A stretch of DNA of 60,162 nt, taken from contig NZ_AUDD01000016.1 of the NCBI RefSeq assembly GCF_000425285.1, forward strand, positions 1 to 60,162, in the 5' to 3' direction. This DNA comes from Acidipropionibacterium jensenii DSM 20535. GTDB lineage: Bacteria; Actinomycetota; Actinomycetes; Propionibacteriales; Propionibacteriaceae. A program made the translations under genes and the position numbers. The notes under the pieces were generated by a model. It had not been told where the DNA came from. It saw only the letters and a program-made list of their open reading frames with translations, and searched no databases. This document shows, piece by piece, positions 18,535-27,170 of the stretch. The stretch's first letter is position 1. Each line of letters begins with the position of its first letter.

Positions 18535-19731
18535 TCAGCGCAGGCCGAGGGGCCTCTCCAGGGCCAGCTCGAGAAGCTCGGTGACCAGCTGGCGGTAGTC
18601 CAGGCCGCTGGCCTTCCACATCAGCGGGTAGCCCGAGGTCCGGGTGAATCCGGGCAGGGTGTTGGGCTCGTTGACCAGCACCTCCCCCTCGGGTGTGACG
18701 AAGCAGTCGATACGGGCCAGTCCCTCGCAGCCCAGCACCTGGAAGGCCCGCACCGCGGTGCGGCGCACCTTGTCCGAGGTGTCCTGGTCGAGATCGGCGG
18801 GGACGGCGACGGTGGCCAGCGAGTCGGCGGTGAGGTACTTGGCGTCGAAGTCGTAGAACCCGTCGGGGTCGTGGACGATGATCTCGCCGGGCAGGGAGGC
18901 CCTGGGCGGCTCCCCGTGGTGACCGTCCAGCACCGAGCACTCGATCTCGCGACCGACCAGCCCCTGCTCGACGATGACCTTCGGGTCCCACCGACGGGCG
19001 GCCTCGACGGCCTCCACGACGCCGTCGGGGGAGGCGACCCTCGAGATGCCGACCGAGGAGCCGCCTCGGGCCGGCTTGACGAAGAGCGGGTATCGGAGGT
19101 TCTGGATCCGGTCCAGGCAGCCCTGGCGGTCGGCCAGCCAGTCGTGCGGAAGGATCTCCTCATAGGGCCCGACCGGGATCCCGGCCTGGGAGAGCACCAC
19201 CTTGGTGAGGTGCTTGTCCATGCAGTTGGCACTGGCCGCGACACCGCAGCCGACGTAGCGCACCCCGGTCATCTCGAACAGTCCCTGGATGGTGCCGTCC
19301 TCGCCGAAGGGTCCGTGCAGCAGGGGGAAGACGACGTCGATCGGCTCGGGAGCGCGGGCGCCGTCGTTGTCGACCAGGAAGCATCCGCCGTCCAGGTGCT
19401 TCAGTCCGGTGAGGGGATGTCCCGCGGTGACCTCGGGGAGCTCGCCCTGGTCGGGCAGCGCCCCGATCTCCTCGGTGCTCCACCGGGTCCAGGTGCCGTC
19501 GGCGGTGATGCCGATACCGACCGCCTGGAACCGCTCCGGATCCATCGCGGCCAGCACATTGGCGGCGGTGAGACAGGAGATCGAGTGCTCCGAGCTGACT
19601 CCTCCGAAGACCAGGGCGACCCGGATCCGGCCACCCTCGCCGGATCCTCCGTCGGGTCGTGCGTCTGCCTGCGGGCCCTTGCCGGGGTCGGCCTCGGTAG
19701 TGCTCGCGGCATGGTGGACGGCGTCAGTCAT
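18535..19731 (-). CDS. ddl: D-alanine--D-alanine ligase
   Basis: ATP-grasp enzyme making the D-Ala-D-Ala dipeptide of peptidoglycan precursors. Landmarks are GGVSSEHSIS at the N-terminal substrate site (about residues 43-52), the VKPARGGSSVGIS ATP loop, and the C-terminal NEPNTLPGFT metal site. Length 398 residues; the first 35 residues are a low-complexity extension. The ATG at 19731 follows AGGAAGGA. It is transcribed toward the DUF3515 gene and converges with it. The acyltransferase gene ends 30 bases upstream. Confidence 0.95.
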   Translation of the reverse strand: MTDAVHHAASTTEADPGKGPQADARPDGGSGEGGRIRVALVFGGVSSEHSISCLTAANVLAAMDPERFQAVGIGITADGTWTRWSTEEIGALPDQGELPEVTAGHPLTGLKHLDGGCFLVDNDGARAPEPIDVVFPLLHGPFGEDGTIQGLFEMTGVRYVGCGVAASANCMDKHLTKVVLSQAGIPVGPYEEILPHDWLADRQGCLDRIQNLRYPLFVKPARGGSSVGISRVASPDGVVEAVEAARRWDPKVIVEQGLVGREIECSVLDGHHGEPPRASLPGEIIVHDPDGFYDFDAKYLTADSLATVAVPADLDQDTSDKVRRTAVRAFQVLGCEGLARIDCFVTPEGEVLVNEPNTLPGFTRTSGYPLMWKASGLDYRQLVTELLELALERPLGLR

Positions 19732-19761
19732 CGGTGTCCTTCCTGTCAGACTCGGATCACC

Positions 19762-20541
19762 CTACCGGCATCGGCGCAGCGAGTCCTTGGGCACGCGCTG
19801 GCCGGTGCGAATGTCGAAACGGCTGTCGGGAGCGGTCTCGCCGCGGGCCAGCTCGACCTGGGAGTCGATGGCCTCCATGATCCTCTCGGTGGCCTCGCGC
19901 ACCGCCTGCTGGTCGTTGCTGCGCCCCCGGAACTGGGCGAGATCGACCGCCGGGCCGCAGTGCAGGTGCATGGTCCTGCGGGGGAGGACCCTGGGGAAGG
20001 TCATGTCCTTGTAGCCCATCACCTCCTGGGGCCCCCACTGGCCGACCGGGATCACCGGCACCCCGGTATCCATCGCCAGCCGTGCCGCTCCGGTGTGGCC
20101 GGTCATCGGCCAGTGCAACGGGTCGGCGGTGATGGTGCCCTCCGGGTAGATGACCAGGGTCATCCCGCGAATCAGCTCGCGGCGGGCGGCCGCCAGGATC
20201 TCGGGGCCGGGCGCCTTCCGATCGACCGGGATCTGGTCGGCGTGACGGGCCACGAATCCCACCACCGGCACGTCGAAGAGCTCCTTCTTGGCCATCCAGT
20301 GCGGCCACCGGCCGTTCTCCACCAGGAAGGCGCCCAGCACCACAGGGTCGTAGTTCGAGACGTGGTTGCTGACGATCAGCGCACCCCCGCTGGCCGGGAG
20401 GTTCGCCTGACCGTGGTGGTCGAAGCGGGTCAGCAGACGGGCTGCCGGCAGCAGCACCCCGACCCCGGCGATGAAGATCGGCCCCGGCCTGTCGGCGGGG
20501 CTGGCCAGCGGCTTCAGACGGGGCACGGTGATCCGGTGCAC
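19762..20541 (-). CDS. plsC: 1-acyl-sn-glycerol-3-phosphate acyltransferase family protein
   Basis: Membrane-associated acyltransferase that most likely acylates lysophosphatidate to phosphatidate. The catalytic NHxxxxD-type motif is NHVSNYD (about residues 59-65) and the glycerophosphate-binding block YPEGTI follows. Length 259 residues. Start is a GTG at 20541 with AGGAG upstream. In many Actinobacteria gpsA lies between plsC and ddl; here it is absent. Substrate assignment is by family only. Confidence 0.88.
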   Translation of the reverse strand: MHRITVPRLKPLASPADRPGPIFIAGVGVLLPAARLLTRFDHHGQANLPASGGALIVSNHVSNYDPVVLGAFLVENGRWPHWMAKKELFDVPVVGFVARHADQIPVDRKAPGPEILAAARRELIRGMTLVIYPEGTITADPLHWPMTGHTGAARLAMDTGVPVIPVGQWGPQEVMGYKDMTFPRVLPRRTMHLHCGPAVDLAQFRGRSNDQQAVREATERIMEAIDSQVELARGETAPDSRFDIRTGQRVPKDSLRRCR

Positions 20542-20578
20542 GAGCTCTCCTGTTCGGACGGCGCCCAGGCCGACCTGC

Positions 20579-21184
20579 TCAGACTGTGGCGTTCACCGGG
20601 ATCGTAGTGGGTTTGAAGGACGGCCGGGTGGCCTCGTAGGCGTCGATCTCGTCGGCGTGGCGCAGGGTCGAGGCGATGTCGTCGAGACCCTCGAGCAGCC
20701 GGTGCCGGGTGAACTCGTCGACCGTGAACTCCACGACCCGCTCGGGGGTGGTGATCGTGCGGGTCTGCAGGTCCACCGTGAACGGTTCGCCGGCGGCGCT
20801 CTCGGCGTCGGCCCACAGCTGCTCGACGACCGACTGGTCGACGGTGGCCACCAGCAGTCCGGACTTGCCGGCGTTGTTGCGGAAGATGTCGCCGAAGCGG
20901 GATCCGATGACGACCTTGAAGCCGTAGTTCTGCAGGGCCCAGACGGCGTGCTCGCGGGAGGACCCGGTGCCGAAGTCGGGGCCGGGGATCAGGATCGAGC
21001 CGTGCTGCCAGGCGGGCTGGTTGAGCACGAACTCGGGATCCTTGCGCCAGGCGGCGAACAGGCCGTCCTCGAAGCCGGTGCGGGTGATCCGCTTGAGGTA
21101 GACCGCGGGGATGATCTGGTCGGTGTCGACGTTGCTGCGGCGCAGCGGGACGGGCACCCCGGTGTGAGTGGTGAACTTCTCCAT
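20579..21184 (-). CDS. leuD: 3-isopropylmalate dehydratase small subunit
   Basis: Small, swivelling subunit of isopropylmalate isomerase in leucine synthesis; in citramalate-using organisms the same enzyme also isomerises citramalate. Typical features are the DTDQIIPA and [10 protein letters not shown] segments of the aconitase swivel domain. Length 201 residues. It starts three bases after the leuC stop, so the two are one transcription unit. Confidence 0.96.
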   Translation of the reverse strand: MEKFTTHTGVPVPLRRSNVDTDQIIPAVYLKRITRTGFEDGLFAAWRKDPEFVLNQPAWQHGSILIPGPDFGTGSSREHAVWALQNYGFKVVIGSRFGDIFRNNAGKSGLLVATVDQSVVEQLWADAESAAGEPFTVDLQTRTITTPERVVEFTVDEFTRHRLLEGLDDIASTLRHADEIDAYEATRPSFKPTTIPVNATV

Positions 21185-21187
21185 GGT

Positions 21188-22603
21188 TCAGGCCTCCTTG
21201 AGGGCCAGGTCGGCGGGTGCCGACAGATGTCCGGTGATGGCGGCGGCGGCGGCGACCGCCGGGGAGACCAGGTGGGTGCGTCCGCCGCGGCCCTGACGGC
21301 CCTCGAAGTTGCGGTTCGAGGTGGAGGCCGAGCGCTCCCCCGGCGACAGCTGGTCGGGGTTCATGCCCAGGCACATCGAGCATCCTGCACCGCGCCACTC
21401 GGCGCCGGCGTCCAGGAAGACCTGGTCCAGGCCCTCGTCCATGGCCTGCAGGCGGACCCGTGCGGAACCGGGGACGACGAGCATCCGGGTGCCCTCGGCG
21501 ACCTTGTGGCCCTTGATGATGCCGGCCGCCAGCCGCAGGTCCTCGATCCGGCCGTTGGTGCACGAGCCGAGGAAGACGGTGTCGATCTGGATGTCGCGCA
21601 TCGGGGTGCCGGGGCGCAGGTCCATGTAGGTCAGGGCCCGCTCGGCGGCGTTGCGCGCCACCTCGTCGGTGAAGGAGTCGGCGGCGGGCACCGCGGAGTC
21701 CAGCGGGACGCCCTGTCCCGGGTTGGTGCCCCAGGTGACGAAGGGGGTGATCTTCGACCCGTCGAGGTGGATCTCCCGGTCGAAGACGGCGTCATCGTCG
21801 GTGCGCAGGGTGCGCCAGTAGGCGACCGCCTTGTCCCACTCGTCTCCCTGGGGGGCGTGCGGGCGGCCCTTGACGTAGGCGAAGGTGGTCTCGTCGGGTG
21901 CGACCATGCCTGCCTTGGCACCCCACTCGATGGACATGTTGCAGACCGTCATCCGGCCTTCCATCGACATCTTCTCGAAGGTCTCGCCGCGGTACTCGAC
22001 CATGTATCCCTGGCCGCCGCCGGTGCCGACCTCGGAGATGAGGGTCAGGACGAGGTCCTTGGGGGTGACGCCGTCGGGCAGCTCGCCGTCGACGGTGACC
22101 GCCATCGTCCTGGGGCGGGCCTGGGGCAGCGTCTGGGTGGCGAGCACGTGCTCGACCTCGGAGGTGCCGATGCCGAATGCCAGCGCGCCGAAGGCGCCGT
22201 GGGTGGAGGTGTGGGAGTCCCCGCACACGATCGTCATGCCGGGCTGGGTGAGGCCCAGCTGCGGCCCGATGATGTGGACGACACCCTGCTCGGCGTCGCC
22301 CAGGGAGTGGATCGGGACGCCGAAGTCCTTGGCATTGGTGCGCAGCGCCTCGACCTGGGCCCGGGAGACCGGGTCGGCGATCGGCAGCTCCGGGTGCAGG
22401 GTGGGGATGTTGTGGTCCTCGGTGGCCACGGTGAGATCGGGACGACGCACCGGTCGGCCGGCGAGTCGCAGGCCCTCGAAGGCCTGCGGGCTGGTCACCT
22501 CGTGCACGAGGTGGAGGTCGATGTAGAGCAGGTCGGGTTCGCCTCCCTCGCCCTTGTGCACGACGTGGGCGTCCCACAGCTTCTCGCTGAGTGTGCGGCC
22601 CAT
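21188..22603 (-). CDS. leuC: 3-isopropylmalate dehydratase large subunit
   Basis: Large subunit of isopropylmalate isomerase, carrying a [4Fe-4S] cluster held by the cysteines in FLGSCTNGR and in [24 protein letters not shown] marks the substrate loop. Length 471 residues. I start it at the ATG at 22603, preceded by GGAAGGGAG; the frame stays open upstream only by chance. Divergent to the IclR-type regulator, whose homologues (LtbR, NdgR) repress leuCD in other Actinobacteria. Confidence 0.96.
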   Translation of the reverse strand: MGRTLSEKLWDAHVVHKGEGGEPDLLYIDLHLVHEVTSPQAFEGLRLAGRPVRRPDLTVATEDHNIPTLHPELPIADPVSRAQVEALRTNAKDFGVPIHSLGDAEQGVVHIIGPQLGLTQPGMTIVCGDSHTSTHGAFGALAFGIGTSEVEHVLATQTLPQARPRTMAVTVDGELPDGVTPKDLVLTLISEVGTGGGQGYMVEYRGETFEKMSMEGRMTVCNMSIEWGAKAGMVAPDETTFAYVKGRPHAPQGDEWDKAVAYWRTLRTDDDAVFDREIHLDGSKITPFVTWGTNPGQGVPLDSAVPAADSFTDEVARNAAERALTYMDLRPGTPMRDIQIDTVFLGSCTNGRIEDLRLAAGIIKGHKVAEGTRMLVVPGSARVRLQAMDEGLDQVFLDAGAEWRGAGCSMCLGMNPDQLSPGERSASTSNRNFEGRQGRGGRTHLVSPAVAAAAAITGHLSAPADLALKEA

Positions 22604-22695
22604 CTCACTCCCTTCCGGTTCTCGTCGCTCTGGGTGAGCGACGTCACCAGCCATTGTGGCTGGCCGATCAAGAAGTGAGACGCTAATCTTGCAAT
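22604..22695. promoter_or_regulatory. leuC / IclR divergent control region
   Basis: The 92-base gap holds two inverted repeats: GTCGCTC-N5-GAGCGAC (22624-22642) and CCAGCC-N5-GGCTGG (22647-22663). Further right, TAATCT ends six bases before the regulator ATG. The block from GTGAGACGCTAATC to the ATG is a likely LtbR-type operator by position only. Confidence 0.55.
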
Positions 22696-23415
22696 ATGGA
22701 CGAATCAAGCGGGGTGGGTGTCCTCGACAAGGCAGCTCTGGTGATGTCGGCACTGGAGACCGGACCGGCGAGTCTGGCGGGTCTGGTGCAGGCCACCGGC
22801 CTGGCACGTCCCACCGCTCACCGACTGGCCCGGGCTCTGGAACATCATCGCTTCGTCAGCCGCGACCTGCAGGGGAGGTTCATCCTCGGCCCCCGGCTGG
22901 CCGAGCTGGCCGCCGCTGCTGGTGAGGACAGGCTACTCGCCGCCTCCGGTCCGATTCTGGCCAGGTTGCGCGACATCACCGGGGAGTCCGCCCAGCTCTA
23001 CCGCCGCCAGGGCGAGAGCCGGGTCTGCGTGGCGGCCGCCGAGCGCCCGACCGGACTGCGGGACACCATTCCGGTGGGCAGCGTGCTCTCGATGGATGCC
23101 GGTTCGGCGGCTCAGGTGCTGCTGGCCTGGGAGGACTCCGACCGCATCCAGCGCTCCCTGGCCCACTCGGCCTTCTCGGCGGTCACCCTGGCCGCGGTCC
23201 GCAAGCGCGGCTGGTCCCAGTCGGTGGGGGAACGCGAGTCGGGGGTCGCCTCCGTCTCCGCCCCGGTGCACTCCCCCTCGGGCAAGGTGATCGCCGCGGT
23301 CTCGGTCTCCGGGCCGATCGAGCGTCTCACCCGTCAGCCCGGCCGGATCCACGCCCCTGCCGTGATGGCCGCCGCCGACCGTCTCTCCGAGGTGCTCCGC
23401 CGCTCGACTGAGTGA
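22696..23415 (+). CDS. IclR-family regulator, LtbR/NdgR-like
   Basis: Transcription regulator of 239 residues. An N-terminal winged helix-turn-helix (about 8-68, with [16 protein letters not shown] as recognition part) is followed by the IclR effector-binding domain (about 85-235). Homologues encoded opposite leuCD in Corynebacterium (LtbR) and Streptomyces (NdgR) control leucine and related amino-acid genes. The same divergent position supports that role, but the effector is unknown. The start at 22696 lacks a Shine-Dalgarno and has TAATCT six bases upstream, so a leaderless message is likely. A strong terminator lies downstream. Confidence 0.88.
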   Translation: MDESSGVGVLDKAALVMSALETGPASLAGLVQATGLARPTAHRLARALEHHRFVSRDLQGRFILGPRLAELAAAAGEDRLLAASGPILARLRDITGESAQLYRRQGESRVCVAAAERPTGLRDTIPVGSVLSMDAGSAAQVLLAWEDSDRIQRSLAHSAFSAVTLAAVRKRGWSQSVGERESGVASVSAPVHSPSGKVIAAVSVSGPIERLTRQPGRIHAPAVMAAADRLSEVLRRSTE

Positions 23416-23499
23416 GGGCGTCACCGTGGTGGGCCGACCGGCCCGACGTCGGGGTCTGAGCAACAGATCCCGACGAGCGGAATCTTCCTCCAGGAATGC

Positions 23500-23532
23500 A
23501 AAAAGCCCGGACCGTCGAGGTCCGGGCTTTTT
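23500..23532. terminator. Bidirectional rho-independent terminator
   Basis: AAAAAGCCCGGACC (23500-23513) pairs perfectly with GGTCCGGGCTTTTT (23519-23532). With T-runs on both strands it can end both the IclR gene and the minus-strand tRNA-Glu transcript. Confidence 0.92.
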
Positions 23533-23539
23533 CATTGAG

Positions 23540-23612
23540 TAGCCCCGAGCGGATTCGAACCGCCGTTTCAGCCTTGAGAGGGCCGCGTGCTAGGCCGCTG
23601 CACCACGGGGCC
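23540..23612 (-). tRNA. tRNA-Glu (anticodon CUC)
   Basis: Acceptor GGCCCCG/CGGGGCT (first pair G-U), D-arm GTGC/GCAC, anticodon stem CGGCC/GGCTG with loop CTCTCAA giving CTC, intact T-arm with TTCGAATC. CCA is not encoded. Confidence 0.95.
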
Positions 23613-23814
23613 ATGTTCTCCGAGGAGAACAGGTACATCCTTGGAATCTCCGATTTCGCCTGTCGACGCTTGTCAGCGACGATTCCGCGAAACCATTCAA
23701 CTCCACCGGGAAATGCTCTTCAGCAATTGCGAGAACTGCCTCGAACAACCCAGCCCGGAGAGCTTATCAGATGAGTCGACGTGACCGCCAACCAACATCC
23801 TCGGCTCTCCAGAG

Positions 23815-23886
23815 CTGGGGTACCAGGACTCGAACCTGGACTAACTGAACCAGAATCAGTCGGGCTGCCTATTACCCCATACCCCA
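23815..23886 (-). tRNA. tRNA-Gln (anticodon CUG)
   Basis: Acceptor TGGGGTA/TACCCCA, D-arm GGGT/GCCC, anticodon stem ACTGA/TCAGT with loop TTCTGGT giving CTG, T-arm CCAGG TTCGAGT CCTGG. It precedes tRNA-Glu by about 200 bases on the same strand. The spacer 23613-23814 shows no gene. Confidence 0.95.
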
Positions 23887-23934
23887 TCGCGTCGAGGCCT
23901 GTTCGGGCCGGTGACGCAACGACGAGAGACGATA

Positions 23935-25038
23935 TCAGCCCCTTCGAGTACTGCGCAAATCCCCGCCGGTCGGACCCGGGGTGAGGCGGGCCACCCGCAT
24001 CAGCCGACCGATCCACCAGGCCGCCATCGCGACCCCGACGAAGCCACCGACGTCCCACAGGGCGTCGACGACCCCCATCGAGGTGATCCCTCGCGCCTGG
24101 GCGGCCCCGCCGAGGAAGACCGCGTAGCCGAAGGCGAAGAGGTTGTTGACGACGTGGGCGGCGATTCCGGCCTCCAGTCCCCCGGTGAGGATCACCAGCG
24201 CCCCGGCCGCCAGCCCGAAGGAGAGCCTGTCGAGGAACAGCCAGAGGTTCTGGGTGCCGTGGAACAGGGCGAAGACCAGAGCCGAGGCGATCACCGCCAC
24301 CCACTTGTTGGCCCCCAGCGAGCCGAAGCAGTTGAGCAGGTAGCCGCGGAAGAACACCTCCTCGGCCGCCGCCTGGAGGGGGGAGGTGAGCAGGATTGCC
24401 AGCAGCCACAGCCACCACAGGTGCGGCACCTGGAAGTCCAGGTGCCCGTCGCCACGGGCCAGGATCTGGGTGAGGTTGAGCACGATGACGGCGACCAGCA
24501 TCACCCAGACCAGGAACCGGGCGCGCAGTCCCGGTTGCACCGACCACACCCATCGAGGGGCGCGGTGGTGCAGGTAGCGGGCCAGCAGCAGGACGACCGG
24601 GATGAGGCAGGCCAGGGCGAGATGGGTGGCGGTGAGCCCCCAGATGGTCTCGAATCCCTGGGCGCGGTGCGCGTAGTCGGAGAAGGACCTGGACCGGCCA
24701 CCGGCCAGCCAGCCGGCCAGCAGCAGCGCCTGGAGCACCAGCGGCACCACCAGGGCGTAGCCGAGCAGTCCACCGGCGATGCCGAAGGCTCCGGCGAGTC
24801 GCCCCTCACCGGGCTCCACCAGCACCTGGGAGTAGTCCACCCGGGGCTGCGGGTCACGCACCCGGCCCGACAGCGGTCCTTCAGGGCCTGCCGACTGCGG
24901 TCCGCCCTGCCCTGTCCTGTCCTGCCCCGGTCCGTCCTGTCCTGGACGCCTCTGGACCGGTCGTCTCCGCACCGGGGGCTGCTGTCCCGGTCGCTGCGGA
25001 CCGGGACGCCGCGGAACCGGTCGTCGCGCTGCGGCCAT
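23935..25038 (-). CDS. CPBP-family intramembrane metalloprotease
   Basis: A polytopic membrane protein of 367 residues with the CPBP (Abi/Rce1-like) motifs: EEVFFRG, supplying the two catalytic glutamates, then FALFHG and HVVNN with the metal-binding histidines. About eight hydrophobic helices are visible. The first 55 residues form a cytosolic tail rich in Arg, Pro, Gln and Gly, of no known family. It starts six bases after the FAH-family gene, so they are probably co-transcribed. Physiological substrate unknown; members act in protein maturation or bacteriocin immunity. Confidence 0.87.
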   Translation of the reverse strand: MAAARRPVPRRPGPQRPGQQPPVRRRPVQRRPGQDGPGQDRTGQGGPQSAGPEGPLSGRVRDPQPRVDYSQVLVEPGEGRLAGAFGIAGGLLGYALVVPLVLQALLLAGWLAGGRSRSFSDYAHRAQGFETIWGLTATHLALACLIPVVLLLARYLHHRAPRWVWSVQPGLRARFLVWVMLVAVIVLNLTQILARGDGHLDFQVPHLWWLWLLAILLTSPLQAAAEEVFFRGYLLNCFGSLGANKWVAVIASALVFALFHGTQNLWLFLDRLSFGLAAGALVILTGGLEAGIAAHVVNNLFAFGYAVFLGGAAQARGITSMGVVDALWDVGGFVGVAMAAWWIGRLMRVARLTPGPTGGDLRSTRRG

Positions 25039-25044
25039 GGGTGC

Positions 25045-25845
25045 TCAGGCCTCCGCCACGGTGTTGGACAGCGTGCCGATGCCGTCGATCTCGACCTCGA
25101 CCCGCTGTCCGGGCTCCATCGGGCCGACCCCGGCGGGGGTGCCGGTGAGGATGACGTCTCCGGGCAGCAGGGTGGTGAAGGAGGAGATGTAGCTGATCAG
25201 CTCGGGGATCGGCCGGACCATCTCGCGGGTGTTGCCGCGCTGGACGACCTGGCCGTCCAGCCGGGTGGTGATCGGCAGACTCTGGGCCTCGGCGACCGAC
25301 AGATGGGTCACCATCCACGGGCCCAGCGGGCAGAAGGTGTCCGAGCCCTTGGCCCGGGTCCACTGTCCGTCGCCCTTCTGGACGTCCCGGGCGGTGACGT
25401 CGTCGGCCACCGTGAACCCGAAGATGACCTCCTGGGCGCGCTCCACCGGCACGTCCTTGCAGATCCGCCCGATCACCACGGCCAGTTCGCCCTCGTAGTG
25501 CAGCTCGTGACAGAAGGAGGGCCGGATGATGGCCTCGTCGTGTCCGATCACCGAGGTGTTGGGCTTGAGGAAGACCAGTGGGTCGGTGGGCACCTCATTG
25601 CCCAGTTCTGCGGCGTGCTCGGCATAGTTGCGCCCGATCCCCACCACCTTGCTCCGAGGGATCACCGGGGACAGCAGCCGGACATCCGCCAGGTCGTGGC
25701 GGGCTCCGGTGTACTGGACCGGGGCGGCCACCGGATCCCCGGTGATGACGGCGATGGTGTCGGGGTGCTCCCCCTCATCAGCGGCCAGTTCAACAATTCC
25801 GAAGGCCGGATCACCACCGGTGGGGACGAATCGGGCAATGCGCAT
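25045..25845 (-). CDS. fumarylacetoacetate hydrolase family protein
   Basis: A 266-residue enzyme of the FAH superfamily, which includes isomerase/decarboxylases of aromatic degradation and acylpyruvases. The metal-binding ExE and D motifs are seen in HELHYEGELAVVIGR and FTVADDVTARDVQ, and GDVILTGTPAGVG lies near the C-terminus. The start at 25845 (MRIARFVP) has no Shine-Dalgarno but TATTCT six bases upstream. The gene is common beside gltX in Actinobacteria; gltX is not in this window. The true substrate cannot be told; housekeeping hydrolysis of acylpyruvates or oxaloacetate decarboxylation are options. Confidence 0.85.
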   Translation of the reverse strand: MRIARFVPTGGDPAFGIVELAADEGEHPDTIAVITGDPVAAPVQYTGARHDLADVRLLSPVIPRSKVVGIGRNYAEHAAELGNEVPTDPLVFLKPNTSVIGHDEAIIRPSFCHELHYEGELAVVIGRICKDVPVERAQEVIFGFTVADDVTARDVQKGDGQWTRAKGSDTFCPLGPWMVTHLSVAEAQSLPITTRLDGQVVQRGNTREMVRPIPELISYISSFTTLLPGDVILTGTPAGVGPMEPGQRVEVEIDGIGTLSNTVAEA

Positions 25846-25880
25846 GGCCCCAGAATATCGGTGCTGGAATACTGACCGCC

Positions 25881-27155
25881 ATGACAACTGCCTTCGACGC
25901 CGTCGACCTCATCCGCACCAAGAGATCGGGCGATCGCCTGGCACCCGAGCAGATCGACTGGCTGATCGACGCCTACACCTGCGGCACGGTCGCCGACGAG
26001 CAGATGTCTGCGATGGCGATGGCGATCTTCTTCCAGGGGCTCGACGACGCCGAACTGTCGCGCTGGACCACCGCGATGATCGAGTCGGGCACCCGGATGC
26101 ACTTCAGGGGACTGTCGCGTCCCACCGTCGACAAGCACTCGACCGGCGGGGTGGGAGACAAGATCACCCTTCCGCTGGCCCCCCTGGTGGCGGCCTGCGG
26201 GGCGGCGGTTCCGCAGCTGTCGGGCCGCGGACTCGGCCACACCGGTGGCACTCTCGACAAGATGGAGGCCATCCCGGGCTGGCGGGCGGACCTGTCCAAT
26301 GACGAGATGATGCACCAGCTGGAGGCCGTCGGGGCGGTGATCTGCGCGGCCGGGCCCGGTCTGGCCCCCGCCGACAAGAAGCTCTACGCGCTGCGCGACG
26401 TCACCGGGACCGTCGAGTCGATCCCGTTGATCGCCTCCTCGATCATGAGCAAGAAGATCGCCGAGGGCACCTCCGCCCTGGTGCTGGACGTCAAGTCCGG
26501 GTCGGGGGCGTTCATGAAGACCGAGGCGGACGCCCGCGAGCTGGCCCGCCGGCTGGTCGGGCTGGGAAGTGCCGCCGGGGTGCACACCAGCGCCCTGCTC
26601 ACCAGCATGGAGGCCCCCCTGGGCCGCGCGGTCGGCAATGGCATCGAGGTCGCTGAGGCGGTCGAGGTGCTGGCCGGTGGCGGCCCCCACGACGTCGTCG
26701 AGCTCACCCTGGCGCTGGCCGAGAAGATGGTGGCCGCCGCCGGGCTGGACGCCGACCCCGCCGAGGAGCTGCGCAGCGGCCGGGCGATGGATGTCTGGCG
26801 GCAGATGGTGGCAGCCCAGGGCGGGGATCCGGACGCCCCCCTGCCGGTGGCCCGTCACTCCCAGGACGTGGCCGCCACCTCTGACGGCGTGGTCTCGGGG
26901 ATCGACGCGATGGCGGTCGGGGTGGCCTCCTGGCGGCTGGGCGCCGGCCGGGCCCGCAAGGAGGACCCGGTGCAGGCGGCAGCGGGCATCCACCTCAATG
27001 TCCAGGTCGGCGACCCGGTGGTCGCCGGCCAGCCGCTGGCCACCCTTCTCACCGACACCGCCGATGCGATCCCCAGGGCCGAGGAGGCCCTGGTCGGCGC
27101 CTTCACCATCGGCGAGTCAGCTCCCCGGACATCCCTGGTGATCGACTCCCTGTGA
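25881..27155 (+). CDS. deoA: thymidine phosphorylase
   Basis: Cleaves thymidine or related pyrimidine nucleosides with phosphate, for salvage and use of the deoxyribose. The family signature SGRGLGHTGGTLDKMEAIPG is complete, with the phosphate-binding KHSTGGVGDK upstream, and the C-terminal alpha/beta domain is intact. Length 424 residues. No other deo genes are near. It is divergent from the FAH gene with a gap of 35 bases, and converges on the citramalate synthase gene without a visible terminator. AATACT ends seven bases before the ATG. Confidence 0.94.
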   Translation: MTTAFDAVDLIRTKRSGDRLAPEQIDWLIDAYTCGTVADEQMSAMAMAIFFQGLDDAELSRWTTAMIESGTRMHFRGLSRPTVDKHSTGGVGDKITLPLAPLVAACGAAVPQLSGRGLGHTGGTLDKMEAIPGWRADLSNDEMMHQLEAVGAVICAAGPGLAPADKKLYALRDVTGTVESIPLIASSIMSKKIAEGTSALVLDVKSGSGAFMKTEADARELARRLVGLGSAAGVHTSALLTSMEAPLGRAVGNGIEVAEAVEVLAGGGPHDVVELTLALAEKMVAAAGLDADPAEELRSGRAMDVWRQMVAAQGGDPDAPLPVARHSQDVAATSDGVVSGIDAMAVGVASWRLGAGRARKEDPVQAAAGIHLNVQVGDPVVAGQPLATLLTDTADAIPRAEEALVGAFTIGESAPRTSLVIDSL

Positions 27156-27170
27156 GGCGCCCCGACCAGC

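Noticed and set aside
17980-20607. Very long plus-strand open frame opposite ddl and plsC (875 codons); similar long frames at 20471-22678, 14590-16419, 23911-25875, 27504-29234, 33404-35236 and 38809-41193
   Set aside because: All lie antisense to well-supported genes with family motifs. Their translations are Gly/Arg/Val/His-rich with no domain, as expected from high-GC third-position bias.
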